Assembly: GCF_023715585.1 (NCBI RefSeq)
Contig: NZ_JAMBOK010000001.1
Span: 1,178,001-1,242,000 of the forward strand
Origin: Sporosarcina luteola
Lineage (GTDB): Bacteria > Bacillota > Bacilli > Bacillales_A > Planococcaceae
DNA: 64,000 nt
Direction of reading: 5' to 3'
In this document: positions 55,651-64,000 of the stretch, piece by piece
Numbering within the stretch: position 1 is the first letter of the stretch
How the letters are laid out: each line of letters opens with the position of its first letter
The notes under the pieces: generated by a model
Database searches by the model: none
The model's input: the letters and a program-made list of their open reading frames with translations, nothing else
Told to the model about the DNA's origin: nothing
Made by a program: the position numbers and the translations under genes

Positions 55651-55796
55651 TGAATTTCCTCCCCATCACAATTATTTTTTCAAAGAAGATTGGTAATCTC
55701 ATACAAATTTTACTACAAGAAAAGGATAATTGTTCCTTAATTCGTAAATTGGTTAGTAATAGCTAGTCAGGATCATTAGGAGTTATTTACTACCCA

Positions 55797-55829
55797 TTAG
55801 AAAACCTCCTGCGGTTTTCCGCAGGAGGC
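55797..55829 (-). terminator. Terminator of argG
   Basis: CCTCCTGCGG, AAAA loop, CCGCAGGAGG and TTTTCT on the minus strand, 10 bp after the argG stop. Confidence 0.9.
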
Positions 55830-55838
55830 ATCGTTACA

Positions 55839-57047
55839 TCAGTTTTTCACTTTTTGCTTTTTATTCACTGAGCTATGGACCTCTGTCGGCAGACCCCATA
55901 ATTGGATGAAGCCGATAGCTGCCGATTGGTCGAATTCGTCATCGGATGTATAGGTTGCCAACTTTTCATCGTAGAGGGAGTTTGATGATTTTCGACCTTC
56001 TACGATTGCATGCCCTTTGAATAATTTCACACGGACAACCCCGTTGACGTATTGTTGCGTCTCTTTGACAAAAGCTTCCAACGCATTTCGCAATGGCGAG
56101 AACCATAAGCCATTATAGATCAATTCACTGAGCTTCTGGGAAACGAGCGGCTTGAAGTGGGCGACATCTTTTACAAGCGTGATATCTTCCAATTCCTTAT
56201 GCGCTTTCAGCAATGTGATTGCACCGGGACACTCATACACTTCACGTGATTTGATGCCGACAAGACGGTTTTCGACATGATCAATTCTTCCAACGCCGTG
56301 CTTTCCAGCAAGATCATTGAGCTTCAAAATAAGTTCACTCAATGGGTATTGTTTTCCGTCAATGCTGACCGGTACCCCTTTTTCAAATTTAATTTCAATG
56401 ACATCCGGTTTATCCGGCGCTTCTTCAATCGATACTGTCGAACCGAATGCCTCTTCGGGCGGCGCGGCCCATGGATCTTCGAGAATGCCGCATTCATTGC
56501 TTCGGCCCCATAAATTCTGGTCGATGGAATAAGGGCTGTCCAGATCAATCGGGATCGGGATATTTTTCTCCTTCGCATAAGCGATCTCCTCTTCACGCGA
56601 CCAGCTCCATTCACGGACAGGTGCAATGACTTCAAGTGACGGGTCAAGCGCTTTGATTGCCACTTCGAAACGAACTTGGTCATTCCCTTTCCCAGTACAG
56701 CCATGTGCTACAGCTGTCGCATTTTCCTTATGCGCCACTTCAACTAGCTTTTTGGAAATTAAAGGTCGTGAAAGCGCCGATACGAGAGGGTATTTGTCTT
56801 CGTAATATGTGCGCGCCTGCAAAGCAAGCAATGCATACTCATTCGCAAACTCCTCTTTCGCATCGATGACATAACTGTTCACCGCTCCGACTTGCAGCGC
56901 TTTCTGTTGGATAAAGTGCAAGTCTTTCCCTTCACCGACGTCCAAGCAGCAAGCAACCACATCATACCCTTTATCCGTCAACCATTGCACTGCCACCGAA
57001 GTATCAAGACCACCTGAATATGCTAATACGACTTTTTTATTTCCCAT
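55839..57047 (-). CDS. argG: Argininosuccinate synthase
   Basis: 402 residues. ATP-pyrophosphatase loop [10 protein letters not shown] at residues 8-17; [14 protein letters not shown] near 118; the aspartate/citrulline site around [15 protein letters not shown]. It joins citrulline and aspartate in arginine synthesis. The ATG has GAGGAGGATGTA in front. It is alone: a terminator follows and no argH is next to it, unlike the argGH operon of B. subtilis. Confidence 0.96.
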   Translation of the reverse strand: MGNKKVVLAYSGGLDTSVAVQWLTDKGYDVVACCLDVGEGKDLHFIQQKALQVGAVNSYVIDAKEEFANEYALLALQARTYYEDKYPLVSALSRPLISKKLVEVAHKENATAVAHGCTGKGNDQVRFEVAIKALDPSLEVIAPVREWSWSREEEIAYAKEKNIPIPIDLDSPYSIDQNLWGRSNECGILEDPWAAPPEEAFGSTVSIEEAPDKPDVIEIKFEKGVPVSIDGKQYPLSELILKLNDLAGKHGVGRIDHVENRLVGIKSREVYECPGAITLLKAHKELEDITLVKDVAHFKPLVSQKLSELIYNGLWFSPLRNALEAFVKETQQYVNGVVRVKLFKGHAIVEGRKSSNSLYDEKLATYTSDDEFDQSAAIGFIQLWGLPTEVHSSVNKKQKVKN

Positions 57048-57073
57048 AATTACATCCTCCTCTATACATCATT

Positions 57074-57131
57074 CTGTATCTTTATTCATCTTTATGTATT
57101 TTTATAATAACACATATAATTTGAATATCAA
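57074..57131 (-). promoter_or_regulatory. argG promoter with ArgR/AhrC boxes
   Basis: Minus strand TTGATA (57126-57131), 16-bp spacer, TATTAT (57104-57109). Downstream two overlapping ARG-box-like sites, ATGAATAAAGATACAG (57074-57089) and AATACATAAAGATGAA (57085-57100), resemble the Bacillus ArgR consensus ATGAATAAAAATTCA. They cover the start site, which fits arginine repression. Confidence 0.6.
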
Positions 57132-57161
57132 TAGATTTGAATGAGAAATTAATTTCCGGAA

Positions 57162-57202
57162 TGAAAAAACCACCTCACATCCGCTTGGGTGTAAGGTAGT
57201 TT
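57162..57202 (-). terminator. Terminator of gdhA
   Basis: AAACTACCTTACACC pairs imperfectly with GGATGTGAGGTGGTTT, then T-run, on the minus strand just after the gdhA stop. Confidence 0.75.
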
Positions 57203-57209
57203 CTGATAA

Positions 57210-58589
57210 TCATCTTATTCCGTGTGCCACCATCGCATCTGCAACTTTCAGGAAACCTGCAATATTGGCGCCCATGACAAGGTTGCCTGGCTTGCCGAAC
57301 TGTTCAGCTGCTTCCTTGCAGCTTGCATAAATGTTTTCCATGACCGTTTTCAGGCGCATGTCTACTTCTTCCTCCGTCCAAGCAAGTCGCATGCTGTTTT
57401 GTGACATTTCCATTGCAGAAACTGCCACTCCGCCTGCGTTCGCTGCTTTTGCAGGAGCAAAAAGGATGTTGTTTTCGAGGAAGATATCGATCGCTTCGAT
57501 ATTGCACGGCATATTGGCGCCTTCTCCTAGCGCTTTCAGTCCGTTTGCAATGAGCATGTGGGCAGCAATTTCATCGATTTCATTTTGCGTTGCGCAAGGA
57601 AGTGCAATATCGCAAGGAATGGACCAGATTGCAGAACAATCATCATAGTACTCTGCATCCGGATGCTCCTTCGTATATTCCCAGATCCGTTTGTTTTCGA
57701 CTTCTTTCAATCGTTTCACAGTGTCGAGGTTTATGCCGTTTTCATCATAGATATAGCCGGCAGAGTCGCTGCATGCGACGACCTTCGCTCCAAGTTGTTG
57801 GGCCTTTTCAATAGCATACGTTGATACATTTCCTGATCCCGAGACAACGACCGTGCTATTTTGGAAAGAAAGCCCGTTTTCATTTAACATCTCTTCGACG
57901 AAATAGACGGTTCCGTATCCGGTCGCTTCCTTCCGCCCAAGCGAACCGCCATGCTTCGGATCCTTTCCCGTCAGCACTCCCGCCTCGTAACCGCCTTTCA
58001 ACCGGTTATACTGGCCAAACATATAGCCGATTTCCCGTTTGCCGACGCCTATATCCCCAGCAGGTACGTCAATGTCAGGGCCGATATGCTTGCATAATTC
58101 GGTCATGAAGCTTTGTGTAAAACGCATGATTTCCCTTTCGGACTTCCCTTTCGGATCAAAGTCCGAGCCGCCTTTTCCCGCTCCGATCGGCTGTCCTGTC
58201 AATGCATTTTTGAAGATCTGTTCGAACGCTAAAAACTTCATAATGCTATTGTTCACGGAAGGATGGAAGCGGATGCCGCCTTTATATGGACCGAGATCAC
58301 TGTTGAATTGCACACGATAACCACGGTTGACATGAACTTTCCCTTTATCGTCTTCCCAAGCGACACGAAATGAAATGATCCGCTCAGGCTCTGTGATGCG
58401 TTCAAGGATTCCATTTCGAATGTATTCAGGATGTTTGGCAAAGACAGGTCGAAGTGAATCGAATATTTCCCTCGTCGCTTGCAGAAATTCCTTTTCATCC
58501 GGATTTCTTCTCTTCACCAATTCATATACCTCATGGACGTAGTCATTTGCCCGGCTACGGTTGCCTCGTGAGTTCTCCATATTTGTCAT
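57210..58589 (-). CDS. gdhA: Glutamate dehydrogenase, hexameric (probably NADP-specific)
   Basis: 459 residues from the ATG 8 nt after AAAGGA; other ATGs lie three codons on either side. Substrate-binding GPYKGGIRFHPSVN, catalytic Lys in GAGKGGSDFDPKGK, then VPAGDIGVGKREIGYMFGQY, and the nucleotide fold VVVSGSGNVSTYAIEKAQ. The ~450-residue length and these blocks belong to the NADP-type enzymes that make glutamate, not the shorter RocG/GudB type. Its own promoter was not found. Confidence 0.92.
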   Translation of the reverse strand: MTNMENSRGNRSRANDYVHEVYELVKRRNPDEKEFLQATREIFDSLRPVFAKHPEYIRNGILERITEPERIISFRVAWEDDKGKVHVNRGYRVQFNSDLGPYKGGIRFHPSVNNSIMKFLAFEQIFKNALTGQPIGAGKGGSDFDPKGKSEREIMRFTQSFMTELCKHIGPDIDVPAGDIGVGKREIGYMFGQYNRLKGGYEAGVLTGKDPKHGGSLGRKEATGYGTVYFVEEMLNENGLSFQNSTVVVSGSGNVSTYAIEKAQQLGAKVVACSDSAGYIYDENGINLDTVKRLKEVENKRIWEYTKEHPDAEYYDDCSAIWSIPCDIALPCATQNEIDEIAAHMLIANGLKALGEGANMPCNIEAIDIFLENNILFAPAKAANAGGVAVSAMEMSQNSMRLAWTEEEVDMRLKTVMENIYASCKEAAEQFGKPGNLVMGANIAGFLKVADAMVAHGIR

Positions 58590-58892
58590 TAGCCTCATCC
58601 TTTCTCAATAAATCGCGAAGAAAACATAGTATGGTGTCTATCAATATCATGAAAATTAATATTTCAAAATCGTCTCTTCGTTTTATTAAGTATTACTGAA
58701 ATTATGAATATATACAACATCTTTTTCCGTCTATCCTTGTATAATGTGTCAATTTACTTACTTCTGTCGAAATCCGTCGTACGAAAATAAAATCATTTAC
58801 ACATTTCTGAACATAGATTATTATTAGATATATCCAAAGCGAGGATATTTGCGATTTGGAAAACAACTACAAAGAGAAAGAGGAGATGCTTT
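58590..58892. other. AT-rich intergenic region
   Basis: About 300 bp between divergent gdhA and the small gene at 58893. It must carry both promoters. TATAAT at 58740-58745 is a possible -10 for the plus-strand gene but has no good -35 at 17 bp. No repeat or RNA structure was recognised. Confidence 0.4.
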
Positions 58893-59033
58893 ATGAAATT
58901 CAGCAAAATTCTGCGAACTGTAATAGGAGCCAATTTAGTGATTATAATGGCTTTCGCATTCCTACCTGCTCTGATAATCAATCCGGATGTAGACATTTTC
59001 CAAAGCGTAATAAATTATATTTCAAAAGATTAA
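58893..59033 (+). CDS. Small membrane protein, 46 aa
   Basis: ATG 7 nt after GAGGAG, followed directly by a strong terminator, so it looks like a complete single-gene unit. Sequence starts MKFSKILRTVIGANLVIIMA, continues into a hydrophobic helix with FAFLPALII, and ends in a short amphipathic tail (DIFQSVINYISKD). One membrane helix with a basic N-terminus. No family recognised. Confidence 0.55.
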   Translation: MKFSKILRTVIGANLVIIMAFAFLPALIINPDVDIFQSVINYISKD

Positions 59034-59049
59034 TAGTCGCCCCATCAAA

Positions 59050-59093
59050 CGAACCATATGTGCGGTTGCACATATGGTCCGTTTTTTTTTTAC
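59050..59093 (+). terminator. Terminator of the 46-aa gene
   Basis: GAACCATATGTGC, short loop, GCACATATGGTCC, then T10. On the opposite strand it is a weaker terminator for the SleL gene. Confidence 0.85.
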
Positions 59094-59095
59094 TA

Positions 59096-60379
59096 TTATC
59101 GTTTTCGCACTGTAAAGTTATCAGTGAGTAGCAGCCAATTTTGAGGGAATGCTAAACCAAGCTTCCAATACATGATTCCCCGTAAGTTGAATTCCTTTAT
59201 CAAGTTGAATTTAGCTTGGATGCTGCGTGCATCTTCGAACCAGACGTCATGACGAACACCATTATTATCCCAATAAAGGAAGAACGGCGCTTGGGCGATG
59301 GTATCATACTGGATATTCGCATTTTGAGTAATCGCTAAATTGATTGCCTGCTGTGGACTAAGTGCTTTTGCCGCAATTCCTGTTTTTGGGGGGTATGGAA
59401 ATGTCCAGTCATAGCCGTATAAATTTTGGCCTAGGAAGATCTTTTCCCTTGGAATCTGGCTGACCGCAAATTCCACAACTCGACGAACTTGATTGATTGG
59501 GCTCACGGGTTGCGGGTCACTATATGAATACCCCCATTCGTACGTCATCAACGTGACAAAATCGCATATTTCCCCGTGTGCTTTGAAGTCAATGCCGCCA
59601 TAAACCCCTGTCAGAGCGGGACTCGATTTAGGCGGCAGCGCACTGGATAACGTCAAACCGGCCGGATGGAAGCGCGCACGTGCATTTCTCAGAAAAGTAT
59701 TATACAATTCCCTATCCGCTGGTCTTATAAATTCAAAATCGAAATGAATGTCACTAAAGCCGAACCTTTTCGCAGTTTGAACAATATTTTCAAATAATCG
59801 GTTCTGTACCGTTTGATTCGTAAAGAAGACATTTGCCAGATCCCCGCTGAAGGCAAAATTCTCCAAGTTGCTAACGACCATCGCATTCAAAACTCCAGCT
59901 TGTGCGGCAATCTCAGGAATATCATCAATCGGCGGGGCTTTCAATGAGCCATCCCGCTGTGCTTCATAGCTGAACATCCCTAAATACGTCAAATCCTCTA
60001 CTCTGTTTCTCACTTCTTGAACGATTACATCCATAATCGCTTCCCTCGGCTCTACATAAAGAAAGGTATCAATGACCGGTTTCCTTCTTTGAGGAAGAGA
60101 CAATCGTTGGCCAATCTGTAAAATGCTGTTTGGTGAAATGCCATTGACTCTGGCTAGCTCTTCCACTGTCGTTCCATACAACCGGGAAATTACATACAGT
60201 GATTGTCCAGGCAGCACCCAATGATAACTGCCAGCAACCGGAATGACGAGGGCTTGCCCAACTACGATGCGGGAAGGATTCGTCAACTCATTCGCACTAG
60301 CGATTTCTTCGTAAGGGATTCCATAAGTTTGCCCGATTCCATATAAACTTTGCCCTTGTTGCACGACATGTATCAGCAA
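59096..60379 (-). CDS. Spore cortex-lytic LysM/GH18 protein (SleL/YaaH-like)
   Basis: 427 residues from a TTG after AGGAAGTGG. Two N-terminal LysM domains (residues ~2-48 and ~52-96), then a GH18 barrel whose catalytic motif DIHFDFEF matches DxxDxE. YYWDNNGVRHDVWFEDARS near the C-terminus is typical of SleL/YaaH. These N-acetylglucosaminidases degrade cortex fragments in germinating spores. Divergent from a coat-protein gene, which supports a sporulating host. Confidence 0.9.
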   Translation of the reverse strand: MLIHVVQQGQSLYGIGQTYGIPYEEIASANELTNPSRIVVGQALVIPVAGSYHWVLPGQSLYVISRLYGTTVEELARVNGISPNSILQIGQRLSLPQRRKPVIDTFLYVEPREAIMDVIVQEVRNRVEDLTYLGMFSYEAQRDGSLKAPPIDDIPEIAAQAGVLNAMVVSNLENFAFSGDLANVFFTNQTVQNRLFENIVQTAKRFGFSDIHFDFEFIRPADRELYNTFLRNARARFHPAGLTLSSALPPKSSPALTGVYGGIDFKAHGEICDFVTLMTYEWGYSYSDPQPVSPINQVRRVVEFAVSQIPREKIFLGQNLYGYDWTFPYPPKTGIAAKALSPQQAINLAITQNANIQYDTIAQAPFFLYWDNNGVRHDVWFEDARSIQAKFNLIKEFNLRGIMYWKLGLAFPQNWLLLTDNFTVRKR

Positions 60380-60538
60380 TTTTTATCCACTTCCTTTCGT
60401 TGACAAAATGTCCTTTATCCCATGCTATTTTTAAAGGCATGGGATTATGCGCGATTAGAAATTTTTACACGCATATGCCGTCTCTTTGAAGCCATACTAC
60501 TGACGATTGAAAATCATCTACAAAGGAGGAAACCTATT

Positions 60539-61174
60539 TTGACGCAGAATCAATTCGGTGAAACACATCAAAATATGCACACAGGAACGGTCCCGCAACA
60601 GATGAACCATGGAGGACATGAGGTTTTCGATATTCATGAAGTTCTTTCAGGCGTTATCGCCACATTAAACCAGGCAATGATCTTACGCCCCCATGTTAAA
60701 GATCCCGAGTTGCTCGACATTTTGGACAGGCAATACCGTTTCACTTTGGACGAATATAATATAACAGTGGAATGTTTCAAGACGGGCATGGATCCTTCCC
60801 ATCCGACAAGCAGCTACAAAATGAAGCAGGGAAATGATTTTGTTTACGGCATGAAGCCGTCGCAGCCGAAGAAGCCGATGCAAAATGCGAACGAGATTAA
60901 TGATGAAATGATTTCTGGCTTCCTTCTTGGATCCGCTAAAGCAAATGCTTCGGCGAAAACAATGTCTGCTCTTGAATCGACCAATCCAGTTGTTAGACGT
61001 GTATTGGCGGATTCGGTGCCAAACTGCATAGAGATGGCGTATGAGTTGTCGATTTATCAAAACAAACACCATTATTACCAAGTTCCTCAGTTGGCTCAAC
61101 AAGATATGCAGTCAATTTTAAATGCGTTTGCAACAGTAGGTCAGCCAGGCATGCCGAATCATACGGTCCAATAA
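60539..61174 (+). CDS. Spore coat protein, CotF-like
   Basis: 211 residues from a TTG 9 nt after AAAGGAGG; the longer frame begins with no ribosome site. The helical CotF domain spans ~residues 30-100 (LNQAMILRPHVKDPELLDILDRQ), followed by a second helical part with PVVRRVLADSVPNCIEMAYE and YQNKHHYYQVPQL; a Met/Gln/His-rich N-terminus is usual in coat proteins. Probably made in the mother cell. No SigK promoter was clear. Confidence 0.82.
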   Translation: MTQNQFGETHQNMHTGTVPQQMNHGGHEVFDIHEVLSGVIATLNQAMILRPHVKDPELLDILDRQYRFTLDEYNITVECFKTGMDPSHPTSSYKMKQGNDFVYGMKPSQPKKPMQNANEINDEMISGFLLGSAKANASAKTMSALESTNPVVRRVLADSVPNCIEMAYELSIYQNKHHYYQVPQLAQQDMQSILNAFATVGQPGMPNHTVQ

Positions 61175-61177
61175 GAA

Positions 61178-61216
61178 TAAGCTGCCTTGACGCAATGTCA
61201 AGGCAGCCTATTTTAT
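61178..61216. terminator. Bidirectional terminator
   Basis: GCTGCCTTGAC, loop GCAAT, GTCAAGGCAGC between convergent genes. Confidence 0.85.
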
Positions 61217-62112
61217 AATGTTTTATTGATAAAAGATGCTGGAATTTGGGATTCGAATTTCATTATTTCTTTGGATACAGGGTGTACGATTGTTAATGCT
61301 GTCGCATGCAAGCCCAGTCTTTTAATCGGGTTGACGGTGGAGCCGTACTTTTTGTCTCCTACAACCGGATGCCCGATTTCTTCCATATGGACACGGATCT
61401 GGTTTTTGCGGCCGGTTTCCAATTTGACTTCCAGCAATGAATATTGACGGTTCGATTTAACTTTCCGGTAATGGGTGATTGCCAGTTGGCCCCCGTTGTC
61501 TGTCGGGTTCGAGTAGACTTTGTATGTCCGTGTTTCCTTCAGCCAGGATTTGATTGTGCCTGATTCTTTACGGACATTCCCTTCAACTAATGCCGTATAA
61601 ATCCTTTCTTTCACCATTTCATCCCAATTATCCTGCAGTGTAATCTTAACTTGTTCGCTTTTTGCGAATAAGAGGACACCTGATGTATCGCGGTCGAGAC
61701 GATGGACGATGAAGACCCGCTGTCGTGGATCTTGTCTTTTGACGTACGCAGATACTTCGCTGAATGCCGTTCTTTCGTTTTTATCTTTTGCAGCCATCGA
61801 TAAGAGGCTGGCTTCCTTATCGATCACGATTATCGCATCATCCTCATAAATAATTTCCAACCCTGTCAGTTTGCTTTCATTCAGTGCTGCCTTATTCGCA
61901 AGGATTTCCACTTTATGTCCGGGCAGCAGTTGATGATTATGTTTTGTCACTGCCCTGCCGTTTACGGAGACCTGCCCTCTCGTCAACATTGACTTGACCG
62001 AATTTCGGCTGTTCTTTTTCATGTTTTCCAATAAAAACGGCAGTAGTTCCGCTTCTTCATTCACTGAAAACAGAAAGGAATCTTCCCTTCTCTTCTTCTG
62101 ATTGTTATGCAT
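61213..62112 (-). CDS. RluA-family pseudouridine synthase
   Basis: 299 residues from the ATG 7 nt after GGAG; two more codon blocks upstream are possible. N-terminal S4-like domain (NSVKSMLTRGQVSVNGRAV), then the RluA catalytic block HRLDRDTSGVLLFAKS with the nucleophile Asp; LETGRKNQIRVHM is the uridine-binding motif. It modifies uridines in rRNA or tRNA; the exact site is not predictable. Confidence 0.92.
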   Translation of the reverse strand: MHNNQKKRREDSFLFSVNEEAELLPFLLENMKKNSRNSVKSMLTRGQVSVNGRAVTKHNHQLLPGHKVEILANKAALNESKLTGLEIIYEDDAIIVIDKEASLLSMAAKDKNERTAFSEVSAYVKRQDPRQRVFIVHRLDRDTSGVLLFAKSEQVKITLQDNWDEMVKERIYTALVEGNVRKESGTIKSWLKETRTYKVYSNPTDNGGQLAITHYRKVKSNRQYSLLEVKLETGRKNQIRVHMEEIGHPVVGDKKYGSTVNPIKRLGLHATALTIVHPVSKEIMKFESQIPASFINKTL

Positions 62113-62220
62113 GTCCAGTCTCCTCACTCTCTCCATCAATTATCCACAAATTGCCCTTTGATTTCAAACGCTGTATCATCATTACTAAATCTGTTTGTAT
62201 AAATAGGGGGATTTATTCGA

Positions 62221-62882
62221 TGAAAGTTGCAATATTCGATTTTGATGGGACGCTATATTCGAAAGAAACTTTTCAATTATTAATGGAGCATTTGAAGCAG
62301 CATCCAACACACCGCTCGAAGTACAAATCTTTCTTTCGTAAGATTCTCCCGCTTTACATTGGGTATAAAATTAAACTTGTTCCTGAAGCAAAGATGAGAG
62401 AAGGATCTATGCAAATTTACGCAAATACGTTAGATTCATTAACGAAATGCGAGTTAGACCAGTACTTTGAGGAAATAAAAGAAAACATGCGGAAGCATTT
62501 TAATGCGGAAGTAGTGGCGAGGGTCCAACAGCATCATAAAGAAGATATGCATGTCATGCTTGTATCAGGCGCTTATACTCCATTATTACATTCCGTAACG
62601 GAAGGTATTGAGTTCGATACGATTATCGGGACTGACATACCGTTTACGGCAAATGGGATATTCGACAAAGGCACTGCCATTTACCCGATCCAGGGGGAAC
62701 GCAAAACCGAAAAAATCATGGAGAGCCTAGAAGGCAATGAGATTGACTGGGAGCAAAGCTTCGCCTATGGTGATAGCTATTCCGACCTTCCTGTACTTGA
62801 ACTCGTTGGAAACCCGGTTGCTGTTAAACCTGAAGCGAGATTAGAGAGAATAGCTGTTGAGAGGAATTGGCCTGTCATATAA
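62221..62882 (+). CDS. HAD-superfamily IB phosphatase
   Basis: 220 residues from the ATG 9 nt after AGGGGG; the frame extends upstream without a ribosome site. HAD motif I FDFDGTLYS, motif II VSGAYTPLL, motif IV GDSYSDLPVLE; subfamily IB (SerB-like) with a helical cap. Possible phosphoserine phosphatase-like or lipid-phosphate enzyme; substrate unknown. Confidence 0.87.
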
Positions 62883-62945
62883 AATAGAATTCCTAGGTTC
62901 TAAAATATTTTGTACTTCTTTTACTAATTCCTTGGAAATTAAATT

Positions 62946-62990
62946 AAAAGCGGGGAAGCAACTTTCTTTCAAGTTGTTCCCCGCTTTCTA
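62946..62990. terminator. Bidirectional terminator
   Basis: AAAGCGGGGAAGCAACTT pairs with AAGTTGTTCCCCGCTTT (one G-T pair) between the convergent HAD and SMR genes. Confidence 0.85.
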
Positions 62991-62994
62991 CTAT

Positions 62995-63309
62995 TCACGA
63001 TAAAGCCTTCAATCCAACAACACCAATTACTATCAAAAGTAGGCTGGCGATACGCCCTTTGCTCCTTGACTCACCGAAAAACAGCATATTGATTAAAACT
63101 GCGCCGGCAGTTCCTATACCAATCCAGACAGCGTATGCTGTGCTGACCTGCAAATAATTGAACGACATATAGAGAAATGCGAACGCTGCTCCAAATCCTC
63201 CGCCGAACAAAATGGTATTGGTAAATGTCTTCTCTTCACTATATTTATTCAACCCGACAACGCCGACAAGCTCGCTAATAGCCGCTGCGAATACAAATAA
63301 CCAGCCCAT
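62995..63309 (-). CDS. SMR-family efflux subunit (YkkD-like)
   Basis: 104 residues with four helices and the conserved Glu in AAAISELVGVVGL near residue 13, the drug/proton site. Overlaps the partner gene stop (TGATG). It has the short YkkD form, without the C-terminal tail of its partner. Paired SMR subunits usually act as heterodimers. Confidence 0.88.
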   Translation of the reverse strand: MGWLFVFAAAISELVGVVGLNKYSEEKTFTNTILFGGGFGAAFAFLYMSFNYLQVSTAYAVWIGIGTAGAVLINMLFFGESRSKGRIASLLLIVIGVVGLKALS

Positions 63310-63650
63310 CACTTAACCAATCCTTTCTTTTCATCCACGCCGTCAGCAATCTTCAGTCCGATGACGCCGACAACTAAAATTGCAATGAAAAACAGCTTGC
63401 CTGCTCCAAGGGTTTCCCCGAATATGAACACATCCATCAATGCGGTCCCAACTGTTCCAATTGCTGCAAAGATGGCATACACCGTACCTGTCGGAAGGTT
63501 TTCACAGGCCTTTGCCAAGAAATGAAAATCGACGAAGATGAAAAACAAGATTGGAATCCAATGCCACCATTCGGAGGCGACATTGAAACCGAAAATCCAT
63601 ACCAATTCGAAAAAGCTTGTTAGCGCTACGTAGATCCATGATTTGTTCAT
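63309..63650 (-). CDS. SMR-family efflux subunit (YkkC-like)
   Basis: 113 residues, four helices, conserved Glu in ALTSFFELVWIFGFNV near residue 14, and LPTGTVYAIFAAIGTVGTALMD, the SMR signature. ATG 9 nt after AGGAG. Cotranscribed with the second subunit and lies 73 bp after a TetR-family gene. YkkCD pairs export cationic drugs or guanidinium; here there is a TetR regulator and no guanidine riboswitch. Confidence 0.88.
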   Translation of the reverse strand: MNKSWIYVALTSFFELVWIFGFNVASEWWHWIPILFFIFVDFHFLAKACENLPTGTVYAIFAAIGTVGTALMDVFIFGETLGAGKLFFIAILVVGVIGLKIADGVDEKKGLVK

Positions 63651-63723
63651 AATTTATTTCTCCTAACTTGGTGACTGACTGTCATTCATTTTTAATGACA
63701 AGTTGTCAAATGCTTATTGGCTT

Positions 63724-63999
63724 TTAATACGCAAGGGCTTGCTTCAAGAAATCCTTCACTTCATTCTTTTGAATGACCGCTTCATCTTCCTTGTCAGTGT
63801 CATATAAATAAATTTGTTCCGCTGCAGATTCCACGAGGCCGATTACAAGTCGTGACGTCCTTTCTGGATTGACGGTATTCCGGATTACGCCTTCATCGAT
63901 TGCTTGCTGAAGACCCTCACTCACCCATTTATAGAAAGGCGCGTATACGGTCTCCCAATTTTTCAAGTGCTCTGTCGATGCCAGGCCTGAATAAATGAG
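63724..63999 (-). CDS. TetR-family regulator, C-terminal part (5' end outside window)
   Basis: About 91 residues, open to the right edge, so the DNA-binding helix-turn-helix is outside the window. The visible part is an all-helical ligand-binding domain with ALEKWETVY-like NWETVYAPFYKWVSEGLQ, EGVIRNTVNPERTSRLVIGLVESAAEQIY and a final acidic helix. It sits upstream of the SMR pair and is presumably its repressor. Confidence 0.75.
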   Translation of the reverse strand, partial: LIYSGLASTEHLKNWETVYAPFYKWVSEGLQQAIDEGVIRNTVNPERTSRLVIGLVESAAEQIYLYDTDKEDEAVIQKNEVKDFLKQALAY

Positions 64000-64000
64000 T

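Noticed and set aside
63651..63723. Guanidine riboswitch before the SMR pair
   Set aside because: The gap to the TetR gene is 73 bp and shows no conserved riboswitch elements.

Overview
The window looks like chromosomal DNA of a spore-forming Bacillales bacterium, most likely Planococcaceae and close to Sporosarcina. The reasons are the spore cortex-lytic LysM/GH18 protein and CotF-type coat protein near 60 kb, Firmicutes-specific families (YkuS, YflT, DUF1992, DUF4870, DUF2269), a SigB-type promoter, strong GGAGG ribosome sites with frequent TTG starts, and the overall base composition. The genus is an inference. I saw no rRNA, tRNA, prophage, insertion sequence or CRISPR array.

Layout: 0-2.3 kb holds the end of a GntR/FCD regulator and then a decayed, AT-rich patch of small membrane genes and gene fragments between two inverted copies of a GC-rich intergenic repeat. 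2.3-11 kb has brnQ, sbcDC and a manganese ABC importer with two MntR-like operators. 11-24 kb has small repair or stress genes (GIY-YIG, SRAP, dual-specificity phosphatase), transporters (BCCT, two MFS, DAACS), a MarR regulator with a clear promoter/operator, and nagZ. 24-31 kb has an overlapping Nudix-Nudix-methyltransferase run plus a third Nudix gene, pepF and an MtnE-like aminotransferase. 32-39 kb has a GNAT, an ASCH protein, and a module of FixH/YtkA-like lipoprotein, two-component system and SCO. 39-42 kb has a tyrosine phenol-lyase and rlmN. 42-50 kb is the histidine operon hisZGDB-AFI(E)C with a divergent histidinol-phosphatase; hisH is absent from its usual place between hisB and hisA. 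50-56 kb has an ABC-2 export operon with a large DUF6583-like protein. 56-59 kb has argG (without argH) and gdhA. 59-64 kb has spore proteins, an RluA-type pseudouridine synthase, a HAD phosphatase, a paired SMR efflux pump and the end of a TetR regulator.

The most unusual signal is a set of six short-period arrays in intergenic gaps (about 8.2, 19.4, 24.6, 31.4-32.5, 40.8 and 49.9-50.3 kb). Each repeats a short core (GCATAA; TTGAGCYCTTG; TTTGGGCGCGG; TTTGAGCGCG) every 20 or 21 bp. In the GCATAA arrays the intervening bases differ from unit to unit while the spacing stays at exactly 20 bp. Five of the six start or end within a few tens of bases of a stop codon and four lie between convergent genes. 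Long open frames across the two GC-rich arrays come from the 21-bp period and are not treated as genes. Their function is unknown; I treat them as candidate 3'-end or phased protein-binding elements.
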